6,131 bases of DNA. Origin: an uncultured Eubacteriales bacterium (GTDB lineage Bacteria > Bacillota > Clostridia > Christensenellales > Christensenellaceae). Positions 1-5,110 of the stretch are shown here, piece by piece. Position 1 is the stretch's first letter. Every line of letters begins with the position of its first letter. The position numbers and the translations under genes were made by a program. The DNA lies in the NCBI GenBank assembly GCA_902782475.1, contig CACZNR010000150.1, positions 1 to 6,131 of the forward strand. Reading direction: 5' to 3'. Under the pieces are notes generated by a model. It had not been told where the DNA came from. It made no database searches and saw nothing but the letters and a program-made list of their open reading frames with translations.

Positions 1-168
1 ACAGCACTGTATGCACTGCAGACACTAAGTGCAGGCAGAGGTTCACAGAAAGACGTAGCACGGATGCTTGGAGTATCTCCTTCATCAAGTATGCAGGTGG
101 ATGGGAAATATCAGTATGGCAGGCATGAAAAAATATTGGTTGCATGTAGCTACATGCAACCAATATGA
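1..168 (+). CDS. 3' end of an unidentified reading frame, possible helix-turn-helix remnant (partial)
   Basis: Frame 1 is open from the window edge to a TGA at 166-168, giving 55 C-terminal residues with no start visible. I do not recognise the protein. Residues about 17-30 (SQKDVARMLGVSPS) resemble the helix-turn-helix of many DNA-binding proteins (LacI, sigma region 4, transposase or recombinase types), in which a DVA..LGVS turn is followed by a recognition helix. Here the expected recognition helix is not convincing: the next residues (SSMQVDGKYQYGRHEK) are polar and do not continue any family I know. The last 12 codons lie inside a perfect palindrome (133-166), which is unusual for real coding sequence. 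This suggests a gene whose 3' end was replaced or truncated, perhaps by a mobile element. It could also be a chance open frame, since only 168 bases are visible. The HTH reading is inference. Confidence 0.35.
   Translation, partial: TALYALQTLSAGRGSQKDVARMLGVSPSSSMQVDGKYQYGRHEKILVACSYMQPI
133..166. repeat. Perfect 34-bp palindrome, possible bidirectional terminator
   Basis: The sequence from ATATTGGTTGC to GCAACCAATAT is an exact inverted repeat: two 17-nt arms meet at the centre (149/150) with no spacer. As RNA it would form a stem of about 15 bp closed by a small loop. On the minus strand the stem is followed at once by six T residues (complement of A128-A133, overlapping the arm by one base), the form of an intrinsic terminator for leftward transcription. 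On the plus strand it is followed by a second small palindrome and a T-rich stretch (175-190), so it may also stop rightward transcription. It overlaps the TGA of the frame ending at 168. A protein-binding site or a mobile-element hairpin are alternatives. Confidence 0.6.
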
Positions 169-176
169 GTTAACTC
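167..176. repeat. 10-bp palindrome GAGTTAACTC abutting the 34-bp palindrome
   Basis: GAGTTAACTC is self-complementary and begins on the base after the 34-bp palindrome ends, so two perfect palindromes lie back to back over 133-176. It is followed by the T-rich stretch TTTATTGTTTCTTT. A 10-bp palindrome alone is weak evidence; its exact abutment is the notable point. Its function is unknown. Confidence 0.4.
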
Positions 177-186
177 TTTATTGTTT

Positions 187-220
187 CTTTGCAATTAGTT
201 GACCCCAACTATTGCAAAAG
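187..220. repeat. Imperfect inverted repeat (hairpin with ACCC loop)
   Basis: CTTTGCAATTAGTTG (187-201) and CAACTATTGCAAAAG (206-220) pair over 14 bp with one bulged base on each side and a 4-nt loop (202-205). Read on the minus strand from 225, the sequence begins GGGCTCTTTTGCAATAG. From memory, this resembles the GG-TCTTT start of terminal inverted repeats in ISL3-family insertion sequences, so 225 could be the outer end of an element lying to the left. A second terminator behind the one at 233-260 is an equally simple reading. No transposase is recognisable in the 225 bases available. Confidence 0.4.
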
Positions 221-225
221 AGCCC

Positions 226-260
226 AAATAAAAGGAGCCGACCCAGAAGAATCAGCTCCT
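226..260 (-). terminator. Intrinsic terminator of the sugar ABC importer operon
   Basis: On the minus strand, 35 nt after the permease stop codon, AGGAGCTGATTC (260-249) can pair with GGGTCGGCTCCT (244-233). This gives a 12-bp stem including three G-T wobble pairs and a TTCT loop (248-245). The T-rich tail TTTTATTT (233-226) follows directly, its first T being the last base of the stem. This is the usual layout of a rho-independent terminator, and it sits where the two-gene operon should end. Confidence 0.85.
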
Positions 261-294
261 AATATATAATATACGATTTTAATGATCTAATATA

Positions 295-1305
295 TTATTG
301 GTCTATCTTATTCATTTCACGTTCTCTTCTAATCTGGTCGATGATAACTGATACGATTAAGAAGATACCAATTAATACGAACTGCCAGTTAGCATTGATC
401 TTAAGTAAGTTCATGCCGTTCTTCAATAATGTCATGAATAGACCACCGATGATGCATCCGAAGAGTGAACCATGTCCACCACCCATTGATGTACCACCAA
501 TAACTGCTGCAACTGTTGCGTCACCTTCCATACCAACACCGTTAGCCTGTGAACCACAGTTTGTTCTAGCAGCCTGTAATATACCAGCTACTGAAGCCAT
601 CATTGATGTAACGATGTAAGCGCAGATTCTTGTATTAGCAACGTTGATACCTGAAAGTCTAGCAGCTTCTGTGTTAGAACCTATAGCATAGAATCTTCTT
701 CCAAGAACTGTCTTTCTCATGAAGAACCAGAGAACAAGACCGAATACGATAACGTATATAAGTGTTATTGGGAATACATCACCAAATCTTGTCTGAGCGA
801 TTTCTCTGAAAGGAGTTGATGTTGAAAGATAAACCGGGCCAAGTCCTGGGAGCAGGTAAGCAAGTCCTCTGAGGACCATCTGCATAGCCAGTGTTGAAAG
901 ATAAGGTGGTAAACCGAACTTTGCAACTACGATACCGTTTATTAATCCAACCAAAATACCTGTTCCAATACCAACCAGAAGAGCGATTGCTATTGATCCT
1001 GTACTGTCCTTCTTGCCATAGAAGTCGTAAACTACCATTGCTGTAGTGATACCACTTAAGCAGATTGTGAAACCAAGTGAAAGGTCTACACCACCATTGA
1101 TCAAACAAATTGTCATAGCATAACCTGCAACTGTTGTAACGCACATTGTGTGAACGACTGTTACGAAGTTATCAACTGTTAAGAAGAATGGTGACATTAT
1201 TGTCCATAATACGCAGATTGCCAGAATAACCAGCAACATTGTTATCTGCTGACCCTTGGCGCTTCCGCTATCTACTACTTTCTTTTTCTTTACTTTTTCA
1301 GCCAT
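295..1305 (-). CDS. Sugar ABC transporter permease, RbsC/MglC type (BPD_transp_2 family)
   Basis: This 336-aa integral membrane protein should form the sugar channel of a CUT2 ABC importer (ribose, galactose, xylose or related pentose/hexose class), probably as a dimer in the cytoplasmic membrane. The N-terminus is a lysine-rich cytoplasmic tail (residues 1-18), followed by many hydrophobic helices. The first are around 21-43 and 50-70, and the last around 308-323. Family hallmarks are visible: NGGVDLSLG (70-78), matching the GGIDLSVG motif of RbsC/MglC; the cytoplasmic loop GRRFYAIGSNTEAARLSGI (202-220), which contacts the ATPase; and AAVIGGTSMGGGHGSLFG (266-283). Length and motif order are normal for the family. 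The start is supported by AGGAGGG nine bases upstream, inside the last codons of the preceding ATPase gene, with only 5 bases between the two genes. The substrate cannot be told from the permease alone. Confidence 0.95.
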   Translation of the reverse strand: MAEKVKKKKVVDSGSAKGQQITMLLVILAICVLWTIMSPFFLTVDNFVTVVHTMCVTTVAGYAMTICLINGGVDLSLGFTICLSGITTAMVVYDFYGKKDSTGSIAIALLVGIGTGILVGLINGIVVAKFGLPPYLSTLAMQMVLRGLAYLLPGLGPVYLSTSTPFREIAQTRFGDVFPITLIYVIVFGLVLWFFMRKTVLGRRFYAIGSNTEAARLSGINVANTRICAYIVTSMMASVAGILQAARTNCGSQANGVGMEGDATVAAVIGGTSMGGGHGSLFGCIIGGLFMTLLKNGMNLLKINANWQFVLIGIFLIVSVIIDQIRREREMNKIDQ

Positions 1306-1310
1306 CTTAA

Positions 1311-2831
1311 TTAACCCTCCTGATTGAGACTAGCTTTATATTGTTCATAAGTATTTGATGCCATGTGCATCAGAATTTCCTGGTTAGCATCCTTGATGTC
1401 GATCTCACCGGTTACATTACCTTCGTACATAACCATGATTCTGTCTGACATTCCCAGAACTTCCTGCATTTCTGATGAAATCATTATTACTGCAGCACCG
1501 TTCTCTGCCAACTCATTGATGAGTTTATAGATCTCATACTTAGATCCTACGTCGATACCTCTTGTAGGTTCGTCGAATATAATAACGTCTGACTTCTTGC
1601 ATAACCATCTAGCAACTAGGACTTTCTGCTGGTTACCACCTGACAGATACTGTGTCCACTGTTTGTGGCTAGGGGTCTTGATCTCAAGTCTGTCTATGAA
1701 GCTGTCAACTGTATTGTTGATTGCATGGTCATCTACAAGACCTGTATGTGAATATTCCCTAAGGTTTGCAATATAAGTATTGAAGTCAACACCCTGGTTA
1801 AGCATCAAGCCGTCTCTCTTTCTGTCTTCTGACAGATAAGCGATGTTGTACTTAACTGCATCAGCAGGGTTCTTAATCTCAATCTTTTCTCCACGCAGGT
1901 AAAGATCTCCTGCATTCTTCTTGTCTGCACCATAGATTGCTCTAGCAAACTCTGTTCTTCCTGCACCGATAAGTCCGGACATTCCCAAAACTTCTCCGGC
2001 TCTAACGTACAGTGATACATCGTGCAGCTTAGCGCTTACGAAGTTCTTAGCTTCAAGAACTACGTCGCCTATCTTAGCATGTCTTTCAGGATACTGCTCT
2101 GTCATCTCACGGCCAATCATCATACGGATCATATCGTTAAGTCCGAGATCCTTATAATTTGCTGTTCCTACAGTCTGACCGTCTCTGAGAACTGTAACTC
2201 TGTCGACAATGTGTTCAAACTCGTCAAGTCTGTGTGAGATATAGATGATAGAAACTCCTCTGTCTCTCAGTGTCCTGATGGTCTTGAACAAAAGTTCTGT
2301 TTCTTCTGCAGTAAGAGATGAAGTAGGCTCATCAAGAACTAACAGCTTAACATCAGTTAATAAAGCTCTTAAAATCTCAACCATCTGACAGTGAGCTGTT
2401 GAGAGGTACTGAACCTCCTGATCTGGATCGAGTTCGAACTCAACTCTTTCCATCAACTCTTTGCAGCCTTTTCTCATTGCCTCATCATCCATAAGCCAGC
2501 CGCCGCCTTTTCTAGGCTCTCTAGCAACATAGATGTTTTCCTTGACAGTAAGAGCAGGCATTAGGTTGAATTCCTGATGGACTATACTAATTCCCTTGTC
2601 TGTAGCTTCCTTTGGGTTAGATACTTCCCATGGTTCTCCATTGAAAGTGATCGTACCGCTATCTGCCTTGTAAACACCGGTCAAGCATTTCATCAAGGTT
2701 GACTTTCCAGCTCCGTTCTCACCGATAAGGGCATGAACTTCGCCTTCGTTAACCTCTAAGTCAACATCGGTCAAGGCATGTACTCCAGGGAAAAACTTAT
2801 TAATTTTTTCCATTTTTAAAAGTACTGACAT
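1311..2831 (-). CDS. Sugar ABC transporter ATP-binding protein, RbsA/MglA type (tandem nucleotide-binding domains)
   Basis: This 506-aa cytoplasmic ATPase energises the neighbouring permease; it has two fused nucleotide-binding domains, as CUT2 sugar importers do. Domain 1 has Walker A GENGAGKST (37-45), Q-loop Gln86, signature region LSTAHCQMVEI (143-153), Walker B LLVLDEPT (163-170, catalytic Glu168) and H-loop His200. Domain 2 has the family-typical degenerate Walker A GLIGAGRTE (286-294, Arg in place of Lys), signature LSGGNQQK (396-403), Walker B VIIFDEPTRGIDVG (416-429), and ISSEMQE (451-457) where the switch His is normally missing. Domain 2 is thus degenerate in the usual way. The signature of domain 1 is a little unusual, with Thr-Ala-His-Cys in the stretch after LS. 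The start at 2831 aligns with family N-termini and has GGTGAT eight bases upstream; the Met at 2813 lacks a ribosome binding site. No binding-protein gene is adjacent. Ribose, galactose and xylose systems cannot be told apart here. Confidence 0.95.
   Translation of the reverse strand: MSVLLKMEKINKFFPGVHALTDVDLEVNEGEVHALIGENGAGKSTLMKCLTGVYKADSGTITFNGEPWEVSNPKEATDKGISIVHQEFNLMPALTVKENIYVAREPRKGGGWLMDDEAMRKGCKELMERVEFELDPDQEVQYLSTAHCQMVEILRALLTDVKLLVLDEPTSSLTAEETELLFKTIRTLRDRGVSIIYISHRLDEFEHIVDRVTVLRDGQTVGTANYKDLGLNDMIRMMIGREMTEQYPERHAKIGDVVLEAKNFVSAKLHDVSLYVRAGEVLGMSGLIGAGRTEFARAIYGADKKNAGDLYLRGEKIEIKNPADAVKYNIAYLSEDRKRDGLMLNQGVDFNTYIANLREYSHTGLVDDHAINNTVDSFIDRLEIKTPSHKQWTQYLSGGNQQKVLVARWLCKKSDVIIFDEPTRGIDVGSKYEIYKLINELAENGAAVIMISSEMQEVLGMSDRIMVMYEGNVTGEIDIKDANQEILMHMASNTYEQYKASLNQEG
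1315..1321 (-). promoter_or_regulatory. Strong ribosome binding site of the permease gene, inside the ATPase 3' end
   Basis: AGGAGGG on the minus strand lies within the last codons (Gln-Glu-Gly) of the ATPase gene, nine bases before the permease ATG at 1305. This decides the permease start. It also implies that ribosomes finishing the ATPase deliver translation directly to the permease. Confidence 0.85.
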
Positions 2832-2839
2832 TTTCTTAC

Positions 2840-2848
2840 ATCACCACC
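2840..2848 (-). promoter_or_regulatory. Ribosome binding site of the sugar ATPase gene
   Basis: On the minus strand GGTGGTGAT precedes the ATG at 2831. Its GGTGAT part matches the 3' portion of the extended Shine-Dalgarno consensus (AAGGAGGTGATC) at 8-base spacing. It is weaker than the AGGAGG sites of the other genes but better than anything ahead of the alternative Met at 2813, so it favours the longer start. Confidence 0.5.
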
Positions 2849-2914
2849 ATCGTTTATATTTTTTTGGGAAACTTTATATAAAACTGTTGTTGTTCCTTCC
2901 TCAATATCCGGATC

Positions 2915-2928
2915 TGAAAAGGTTCACA
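2915..2928. promoter_or_regulatory. Catabolite-responsive-element-like site (possible CcpA/LacI-family operator)
   Basis: TGAAAAGGTTCACA matches the Gram-positive cre consensus TGWAANCGNTNWCA at every fixed position except the central C, which is G here. It lies about 85 bases upstream of the sugar ATPase start and downstream of the minus-strand promoter candidate, where a bound repressor would act as a roadblock. Carbon catabolite repression of a sugar importer is well precedented. The mismatch falls in the central CG, which matters for LacI/CcpA binding, so this is a candidate only. Confidence 0.35.
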
Positions 2929-2982
2929 TAAAAAAAGACATCAATAGCATCTCATACCCCGAATATATTTTTTGTTTAAATT

Positions 2983-3011
2983 ATATTAACATTTTGAGAA
3001 TACATAGTCAA
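2983..3011 (-). promoter_or_regulatory. Promoter candidate for the sugar importer operon
   Basis: On the minus strand TTGACT (3011-3006, five of six to the -35 consensus) is followed after 17 bases by TAATAT (2988-2983). A perfect TATAAT overlaps at 2985-2980 but with a 20-base spacer. Transcription would start near 2975 and leave an untranslated leader of about 145 bases. A weaker proximal alternative is TTGAGG (2904-2899), 18 bases, TATATA (2880-2875). Confidence 0.5.
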
Positions 3012-3061
3012 GCATTTGAAAGGTTCGGCTTAAGCCCTGTTTTTTGGCTTCATAAAAGTGT

Positions 3062-3092
3062 TTTTCGGACTTGGAACGAATCTGACCGAAAA
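3062..3092. repeat. Inverted repeat TTTTCGG...CCGAAAA in the divergent regulatory region
   Basis: TTTTCGG (3062-3068) and CCGAAAA (3086-3092) form 7-bp inverted arms separated by 17 bases, with T runs on the outside of both arms. It sits between the two promoter candidates, so neither would transcribe it. That fits a two-half-site operator better than a terminator. No regulator gene is visible in the window to match it. Confidence 0.3.
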
Positions 3093-3225
3093 GTTTTTTG
3101 AAATCCTTTTTTGTTAATATTCAGATTTTTATTCATATAGTTTATGTACTTTCTTCATTCCATAACGGGCAGATAATGCTTTTTTATACCACTGGTCTAC
3201 CCTGTTTTGATGTGTCTGATACGAG

Positions 3226-3245
3226 TTATATTGTATAATATGTAA
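3226..3245 (+). promoter_or_regulatory. -10 region of the exporter operon, inside an imperfect palindrome
   Basis: A perfect TATAAT at 3234-3239 lies 26 bases before the exporter start codon, giving a short leader. No good -35 sits at 17 bases (TGTGTC at 3211-3216); TTGATG at 3207-3212 is 21 bases away. The -10 is embedded in a 20-bp imperfect palindrome starting TTATATTGTA, in which 7 of 10 half-site positions are symmetric. A weak -35 with a palindrome over the -10 would suit a repressor- or activator-controlled promoter, as is common for multidrug exporters. AT-rich DNA often yields such symmetry by chance. Confidence 0.5.
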
Positions 3246-3251
3246 GGATTT

Positions 3252-3257
3252 GGAGGG
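3252..3257 (+). promoter_or_regulatory. Ribosome binding site of the first exporter gene
   Basis: GGAGGG lies eight bases before the ATG at 3266, a near-ideal Shine-Dalgarno match and spacing that supports this start. Confidence 0.85.
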
Positions 3258-3265
3258 AATTATTT

Positions 3266-5110
3266 ATGAATGAAGAAAACAGGGGCAAGGTGTCCTTCAA
3301 CTGGAAGCTGGTGGGACACATCACCCATGGATACAAAAGGTATCTTTTAATTTCCATAATCTCAGTCATAATCACGATACTTCTCGGATATGCAACACCT
3401 CTTGTAACGAGCTATACCATAGACTTCGTCATTGCAGGAAAGGATGTTGAGCTTCCGGGAATAGTTCAGTGGATAGTGGATCTCACGGGAGGAAGAGAGT
3501 ATCTTGTCTCTCACCTTTACATACCTGCCGTGATCATACTTGTGATCGCCATACTCAACGGCATATTCAGCTACATACGTGCCCGTTCACTGAACTACAT
3601 GTCTGAAAGTTCCGCCATGAGACTGAGAAATGAGCTTTATGACCATCTTCAGAACGTACCATATGACTATCATAAACACACTTCCGTGGGAGACCTGGTG
3701 CAGAGATGCAGTTCCGATGTCGAGACCGTTAGGCGTTTCGTAAGCGTCCAGTTCCTTGAGATCGTAAGGACAGTAGTAAGGATAGTCGGTGCAACAGCCA
3801 TACTTCTTTCAATAGACGTGAAGCTAACGCTCCTCTCCGTATGTGCACTGCCTGTGATATTCATAATATCTTTCTTCTACTTCAAAAACGTAAGAAAGAA
3901 TTTCCTCATCGCAGACGAGGCCGAAGGAAAGCTCTCAGCTACCCTTCAGGAGAACCTTACGGGCATAAGGGTCGTACGTGCATTCGGACAGCAGCGTTCA
4001 GAGATGGACAAGTTCACCAGAAGGAATGCTGACAACAGGGATAAGTTCCAGCACATCATGGAGCTCATGTCACTTTACTGGGGCGGTACGGATGCCCTCT
4101 GCTATCTGCAGATCATCATCTCCACAAGTGCTGCCATCTACGTGGCTGCCACCAGCGGAGCCCTTACCCTTGGCAACGTGCTTCTCTTCTCCAGTTATAC
4201 AGGAGCCCTCACATGGCCTGTAAGACAGCTCGGAAGAGTCCTTGCCGACATGAGCAAGGCAAGCGTGGCAATGCAGAGGATAGATGACATACTCAATGCT
4301 CCTCTTGAACAGGAACCTGGAAAGGCCCTCAAGCCTGAGATAAAGGGTAACATGAGATTTGAGCATGTTGATTTCGGATATGACTATCCTGACGAAGTGC
4401 TGAAGGACATAAGCTTTGAGGTAAGGTCCGGAGAGACCATCGGCATACTCGGATCCACCGGTTCCGGAAAGTCCTCCCTTGTACAGCTCATGCAGAGACT
4501 GTATACCACTACTGGCGGACACATCTATCTTGATGATACTGACATAAACGACATAGAGTACAAGCATTTGAGAAAGAACATAGGAATAGTGCTTCAGGAG
4601 CCGTTCCTTTACTCCAGGACCATTATGGACAATATAAGGATCACAGATCCTTCTGCCAGCGACGAGGATGTATACAATGCCGCAAGGATAGCATCAGTCC
4701 ATGACGTCATACAGTCCTTTGATCAGGGCTACGACACAATGGTGGGAGAGCGAGGCGTCACACTGTCAGGCGGCCAGCAGCAGAGGATCGCCATTGCAAG
4801 GACCCTCATGAGAAAGACCCCTATCCTCATATTCGATGATTCAATGAGCGCCGTGGATACTGAGACTGACCAGTCCATAAGAAAGGCTCTCAGGAACATC
4901 AGGGGCATGAGTACGACCTTCATAATCTCACACAGGATCTCCACCCTTATGGAATCTGACAGGATACTGGTCCTGGACAAAGGCCGGCTGGTGGAGGAAG
5001 GCACTCACGAAGAGCTTCTTAAAAAGGACGGTCTCTACAGCCGTACGGCAAAGATCCAGGAAGCTACCGGAACATTCAGAAGAGAAAAGGAAGGAGGAAA
5101 TGAACAATGA
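3266..5110 (+). CDS. ABC exporter half-transporter, degenerate-site subunit of a heterodimer (BmrC/LmrC/TM287-like)
   Basis: This 614-aa protein has an N-terminal six-helix transmembrane domain (helices roughly at 26-46, 84-105, 163-182, 186-206, 279-297, 303-320) and a C-terminal nucleotide-binding domain. VGDLVQRCSSDVETVRRF (141-158) is typical of multidrug-type half exporters. In the nucleotide-binding domain I see A-loop Tyr372, Walker A GSTGSGKSS (396-404), Q-loop Gln444, signature LSGGQ (500-504), Walker B ILIFDD (520-525), D-loop SAVD (528-531) and His556. Asp525 stands where the catalytic Glu belongs. In known heterodimeric exporters (TM287/288, BmrCD, LmrCD) that change marks the subunit with the degenerate ATP site. 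It should pair with the next gene product, whose start overlaps its stop by ATGA, to export drugs, lipids or peptides across the cytoplasmic membrane. The cargo cannot be inferred. At 614 aa it is slightly longer than typical relatives (about 580), with a charged tail after residue 595. Confidence 0.93.
   Translation: MNEENRGKVSFNWKLVGHITHGYKRYLLISIISVIITILLGYATPLVTSYTIDFVIAGKDVELPGIVQWIVDLTGGREYLVSHLYIPAVIILVIAILNGIFSYIRARSLNYMSESSAMRLRNELYDHLQNVPYDYHKHTSVGDLVQRCSSDVETVRRFVSVQFLEIVRTVVRIVGATAILLSIDVKLTLLSVCALPVIFIISFFYFKNVRKNFLIADEAEGKLSATLQENLTGIRVVRAFGQQRSEMDKFTRRNADNRDKFQHIMELMSLYWGGTDALCYLQIIISTSAAIYVAATSGALTLGNVLLFSSYTGALTWPVRQLGRVLADMSKASVAMQRIDDILNAPLEQEPGKALKPEIKGNMRFEHVDFGYDYPDEVLKDISFEVRSGETIGILGSTGSGKSSLVQLMQRLYTTTGGHIYLDDTDINDIEYKHLRKNIGIVLQEPFLYSRTIMDNIRITDPSASDEDVYNAARIASVHDVIQSFDQGYDTMVGERGVTLSGGQQQRIAIARTLMRKTPILIFDDSMSAVDTETDQSIRKALRNIRGMSTTFIISHRISTLMESDRILVLDKGRLVEEGTHEELLKKDGLYSRTAKIQEATGTFRREKEGGNEQ
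5091..5097 (+). promoter_or_regulatory. Ribosome binding site of the second exporter gene, inside the first gene
   Basis: AAGGAGG lies within the last codons of the first exporter gene, nine bases before the ATG at 5107. This start overlaps the TGA (5108-5110) as ATGA, so translation of the two subunits is probably coupled. An earlier ATG at 5100 is only two bases from the site and reads in another frame, so it is not the start. Confidence 0.85.

Larger units (their letters stand above)
2832..3265. other. 434-bp divergent intergenic region with no gene
   Basis: This stretch separates the minus-strand sugar importer operon from the plus-strand exporter operon. I find no credible protein gene or recognisable RNA gene in it. 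It is AT-rich with many T runs. It holds a minus-strand promoter candidate (2983-3011), a catabolite-element-like site (2915-2928), a plus-strand promoter candidate with ribosome binding site (3226-3257), and several short inverted repeats (3027-3036, 3032-3050, 3062-3092). No substrate-binding protein gene lies here, although that is where CUT2 operons often carry one. Confidence 0.8.

Noticed and set aside
1..260. CRISPR array or other regularly spaced repeat
   Set aside because: The three hairpins differ in sequence and spacing, and there are no repeated direct units.
341..619. Plus-strand open frame of 92 codons
   Set aside because: It lies opposite the conserved permease gene, has no ribosome binding site that I can see, and its low-complexity composition is what an antisense reading of permease codons gives.
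2022..2237. Plus-strand open frame of 71 codons inside the sugar ATPase region
   Set aside because: It is antisense to the linker and adjoining parts of the ATPase domains, and its product has no recognisable features.
2832..2975. Riboswitch or attenuator in the 145-base leader of the importer operon
   Set aside because: I find no strong hairpin followed by a T run and no conserved riboswitch core that I recognise. The AT-rich leader offers only weak pairings.
3094..3141. Second plus-strand promoter (TTGTTA, 19 bases, TATAGT at 3136-3141)
   Set aside because: Both boxes and the spacing are poor, and a better TATAAT lies closer to the exporter start.
4070..4567. Minus-strand open frame of 165 codons
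   Set aside because: It is antisense to the junction of the transmembrane and nucleotide-binding domains of the first exporter gene, where the plus-strand protein has clear family motifs. It is a shadow frame.
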